Shown here: piece after piece, positions 22,982 to 24,592 of the stretch
Layout of the letters: each line of letters begins with the position of its first letter
Numbering within the stretch: position 1 is the stretch's first letter
NCBI GenBank assembly: GCA_038209965.1
Contig: JBBQXF010000070.1
Location: forward strand, 1-24,592
DNA: 24,592 bases
Direction of reading: 5' to 3'
DNA from: JALONO01 sp038209965
Lineage (GTDB): Bacteria > Bacteroidota > Bacteroidia > Cytophagales > Thermoflexibacteraceae
Made by a program: the position numbers and the translations under genes
Notes under the pieces: model-generated
Seen by the model: only the letters and a program-made list of their open reading frames with translations
What the model was told of the DNA's origin: nothing
Databases searched by the model: none

Positions 22982-24091
22982 TTACTCTTCCTTGTAATTA
23001 CAGAAAAATTCCAGCTCTTCCGACCGGATATTGGGATCAAATTGTTGAGCACGTTGCCAATCGCCACAGGCCCGGGGCTTATCCTGAAGAAAGAAATGGC
23101 AAATTGCCCGTTTGTAATAAAGTTGCGAGTTCTGGCTATCCAGCACAATGGCTTTGTCAAAATGGAGGGCCGCAGCATCGTATTTTCCTTGCAAGATCGA
23201 TATTTCGCCCAGTATTTGGTGCAATCCGGGATCCTTGGGCTTTTGTTTGCTCACCAGTTTGTAAAATTTCAGGGCTTTGTCGTAATTGCGCAAGCGGTTG
23301 TAATACGCTTCGGCAATTTGCTGGAGCACGGCCACATCATTCAAGTAATGAGGAGCCGCTTGGCCAAAATCCGAGTTGGCTTCAGCTTTTCGGTTGCGGA
23401 GCTGGCTCAGGGCCATTCCCCGTTTCAGGAAGTACTCGGCCCGGAAGTTGGGGGCGTGCTTAATTGCTTGGGTGTAGCTTTCCACCGCCTCGTAATAATA
23501 GAAAAGGTGCTCGCCACAAAGTTGGCCCTTGAGCGCAAGCGCCTGATAATCAGCGGGTGCATTGGCTACTGCTTGGTTGAGGTGCTCGTAGGCCGATCGG
23601 TAATCTCGTTGCCCTATGTCCTTGGTAGCCAGCACATACACCACTTTGGCATAGGAAACAAACACCGTCCGCACCAAAAAGAACACATAGATGACCAAGC
23701 CGATGGCGATGAAACTCATCTGGGTATTGGTGGGCAAATAGGGATTTTGTTCACGGGTTTTGGCGGTAAACTCACTCGGGGCACGGCGACGGTATTTGGG
23801 GTCAGGGTTGGGGCGCTGGTAATAAGTTTTTTCACCGTTTTCGTGATTGACCACTATTGGCGGCTTGGCAGGGCTGGCCCCAGTGCGCAGCAGTTCATCA
23901 TAACGGTATTTTTTGTTGGGGTCATTGAGCAATCGGTGGGCCTCATTGATGTTTTTGAACATGGCCTCGGCCTCTGCGTCGTTCGGGTTTCGGTCGGGAT
24001 GATAACGGAACGCTAACCTTTTGAACGCGGCTTTGACCGCCTCGCGCGGGGCGAAATCTGCCAGCTCCAATATGCGATAATAATTGACCAA
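22982..24091 (-). CDS. J-domain protein with a membrane span and TPR repeats
   Basis: The 369-residue product begins with a J domain (1-70: YYRILELADFA, the HPD motif at 31-33 in YHPDRNPND, and FKNINEAHRLLNDPNKKYRYD), which stimulates the ATPase of DnaK-type Hsp70. No G/F or zinc-finger part follows, so it is not DnaJ itself. A charged linker, one membrane span (about 126-146, MSFIAIGLVIYVFFLVRTVFV) and at least five tetratricopeptide-like repeats (about 160-350) follow. It probably brings Hsp70 to the inner membrane and to TPR-bound clients. The start is a TTG at 24091: no in-frame ATG lies between it and the upstream stop, and GGAAG stands 6 bases before it. It is followed by 195 bases without a gene, then rnr. 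Confidence 0.87.
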   Translation of the reverse strand: MVNYYRILELADFAPREAVKAAFKRLAFRYHPDRNPNDAEAEAMFKNINEAHRLLNDPNKKYRYDELLRTGASPAKPPIVVNHENGEKTYYQRPNPDPKYRRRAPSEFTAKTREQNPYLPTNTQMSFIAIGLVIYVFFLVRTVFVSYAKVVYVLATKDIGQRDYRSAYEHLNQAVANAPADYQALALKGQLCGEHLFYYYEAVESYTQAIKHAPNFRAEYFLKRGMALSQLRNRKAEANSDFGQAAPHYLNDVAVLQQIAEAYYNRLRNYDKALKFYKLVSKQKPKDPGLHQILGEISILQGKYDAAALHFDKAIVLDSQNSQLYYKRAICHFFLQDKPRACGDWQRAQQFDPNIRSEELEFFCNYKEE

Positions 24092-24194
24092 TGCTACTTC
24101 CGTTATATGGCTGTCAATCGGCTCTTAAACACTGCAATATACACCAAAACCTGCTATTGGATTTATTCTTCACCACAAAAACACGGGGTGGGTC

Positions 24195-24369
24195 TCAATT
24201 GACCGGATCTTCCTTGTCGTCGGCCATGTGGTGAACTTTTAGTTGATGGGTAAGGGCCAACTGGGCTTTGATCAAGAATTGCTGGTCGTTTGTGTCTAAG
24301 ATCAACCTCGAGTTGTTCAATAGACTTGCTTCTACCCGAAAATCTAACCCTCATCACGGTTTTACCCAT
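24195..24369 (-). pseudogene. possible small gene with a one-base frame break
   Basis: A 51-codon frame (24195-24350, stop TGA at 24195) encodes DFRVEASLLNNSRLILDT and onward to HQLKVHHMADDKEDPVN, which looks like genuine protein by its alternation and composition. It has no start codon; a TGA sits directly before it. An ATG at 24369 (MGKTVM) would join in frame if one A were removed near 24351, giving 57 residues. I do not recognise the family. It may be a decayed gene, a sequencing error or chance. Confidence 0.25.
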
Positions 24370-24484
24370 TTTACCGTTATTGGTGCGCTTCGTCAACACC
24401 AACAACGGAGCGAAGGCCGTCGTGCTGGCGAAAGTCGCAGACTTTGCACAACGGGGGGCAGGGTTTCTCAATGCAAGGCCCAAT

Positions 24485-24526
24485 AAAAACCCCCGGCGCG
24501 GTTTTGTACCGCTGCCGGGGGTTTTT
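24485..24526. terminator. strong bidirectional terminator
   Basis: Five A, then CCCCCGGC, a loop region with an inner GCGG/CCGC pairing, GCCGGGGG and five T make a symmetrical terminator usable on both strands. It most likely ends a gene that enters from the right on the minus strand, since no plus-strand gene lies to its left. Confidence 0.85.
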
Positions 24527-24533
24527 GGACTGT

Positions 24534-24592
24534 AACCACTGGCAGGGTTTTCAACCACTGACAGGGTTTTGCAGATTTCAACCGCTGGCAGG
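24534..24592. repeat. start of a tandem repeat cut by the window end
   Basis: AACCACTGGCAGGGTTTTC (24534-24552), AACCACTGACAGGGTTTTG (24553-24571) and, after 8 bases, AACCGCTGGCAGG (24580-24592, truncated) are near-identical direct copies. Each unit is an imperfect dyad (AACC-CTG / CAG-GGTT around a central base). This looks like an intergenic palindromic repeat rather than coding DNA or a CRISPR; units are adjacent without unique spacers. Confidence 0.6.

Larger units (their letters stand above)
24092..24592. other. 501-base right edge without a confident gene
   Basis: Beyond the J-domain gene lie a possible broken small gene (24195-24369), a strong hairpin terminator (24485-24526) and the first units of a tandem repeat (24534-24592) cut by the window end. 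The other open frames (such as 24163-24558 on minus) run through the terminator and repeats and look non-coding. Confidence 0.5.

Noticed and set aside
24534..24592. Right-edge repeats as a CRISPR array
   Set aside because: The units are 19 bases, adjacent and without unique spacers of constant length; no cas gene is seen.

Overview
The window looks like a chromosomal piece of a Bacteroidota bacterium, probably of the Saprospiria/Cytophagia type. Supporting signs are a one-gene STN-type TonB-dependent receptor with its FecR (DUF4974-type C-terminus) and ECF sigma factor, promoter boxes of the TAnnTTTG type, start codons mostly without Shine-Dalgarno sequences, and BCP-type peroxiredoxin, PssA and PurS proteins of the usual Bacteroidota form. 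Most genes are well above 50% GC and rich in TTG leucine codons. One stretch (about 3.1-5.4 kb) is strikingly AT-rich and reads as imported DNA. I see no tRNA, rRNA, CRISPR array or intact insertion sequence. The genus call is an inference.

Layout. 1-169: tail of a gene that starts outside the window, followed by a 21-bp hairpin. 432-1413 (minus): pssA-purS pair. 1612-3036: secreted papain-like protease followed by a perfect 17-bp hairpin. 3327-5049: AT-rich two-gene islet, a DUF488 protein with an extra N-terminal domain and a 273-residue partner that is interrupted by a -1 frame change exactly at a G GGT TTC heptamer. 5837-6286: cyclophilin with terminator. 6413-6847 (minus): exported protein made of a 7-residue charged repeat. 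6961-7827 (minus): alpha/beta hydrolase. 7951-10992 (plus): trmB, an acyl-CoA dehydrogenase and mnmH. 11163-11486 (minus): small membrane protein.

11973-17025 (minus) is a complete cell-surface signalling unit: ECF sigma factor, FecR-type anti-sigma factor and an outer-membrane receptor with an STN signalling domain, read in that order. A 32-bp-spaced pair of 19-bp direct repeats and a hairpin lie between fecR and the receptor gene, suggesting that the receptor is separately controlled. 17179-19215 (minus) is a compact run: crotonase-family enzyme, SCP2 lipid-binding protein, small membrane protein and NuoC (without NuoB or NuoD). 19405-19878 encodes an unrecognised membrane protein, convergent with a BCP peroxiredoxin (19881-20336). 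RNase R (20552-22786) with a clear intrinsic terminator and a J-domain/TPR membrane protein (22982-24091, TTG start) follow on the minus strand. The last 500 bases hold a strong terminator, a possible broken small gene and the start of a 19-bp tandem repeat that runs off the window.

Most likely to repay a second look: the DUF488 islet with its frameshifted partner, the repeat pair upstream of the receptor, the heptad-charged secreted protein, and the repeat array at the right edge.
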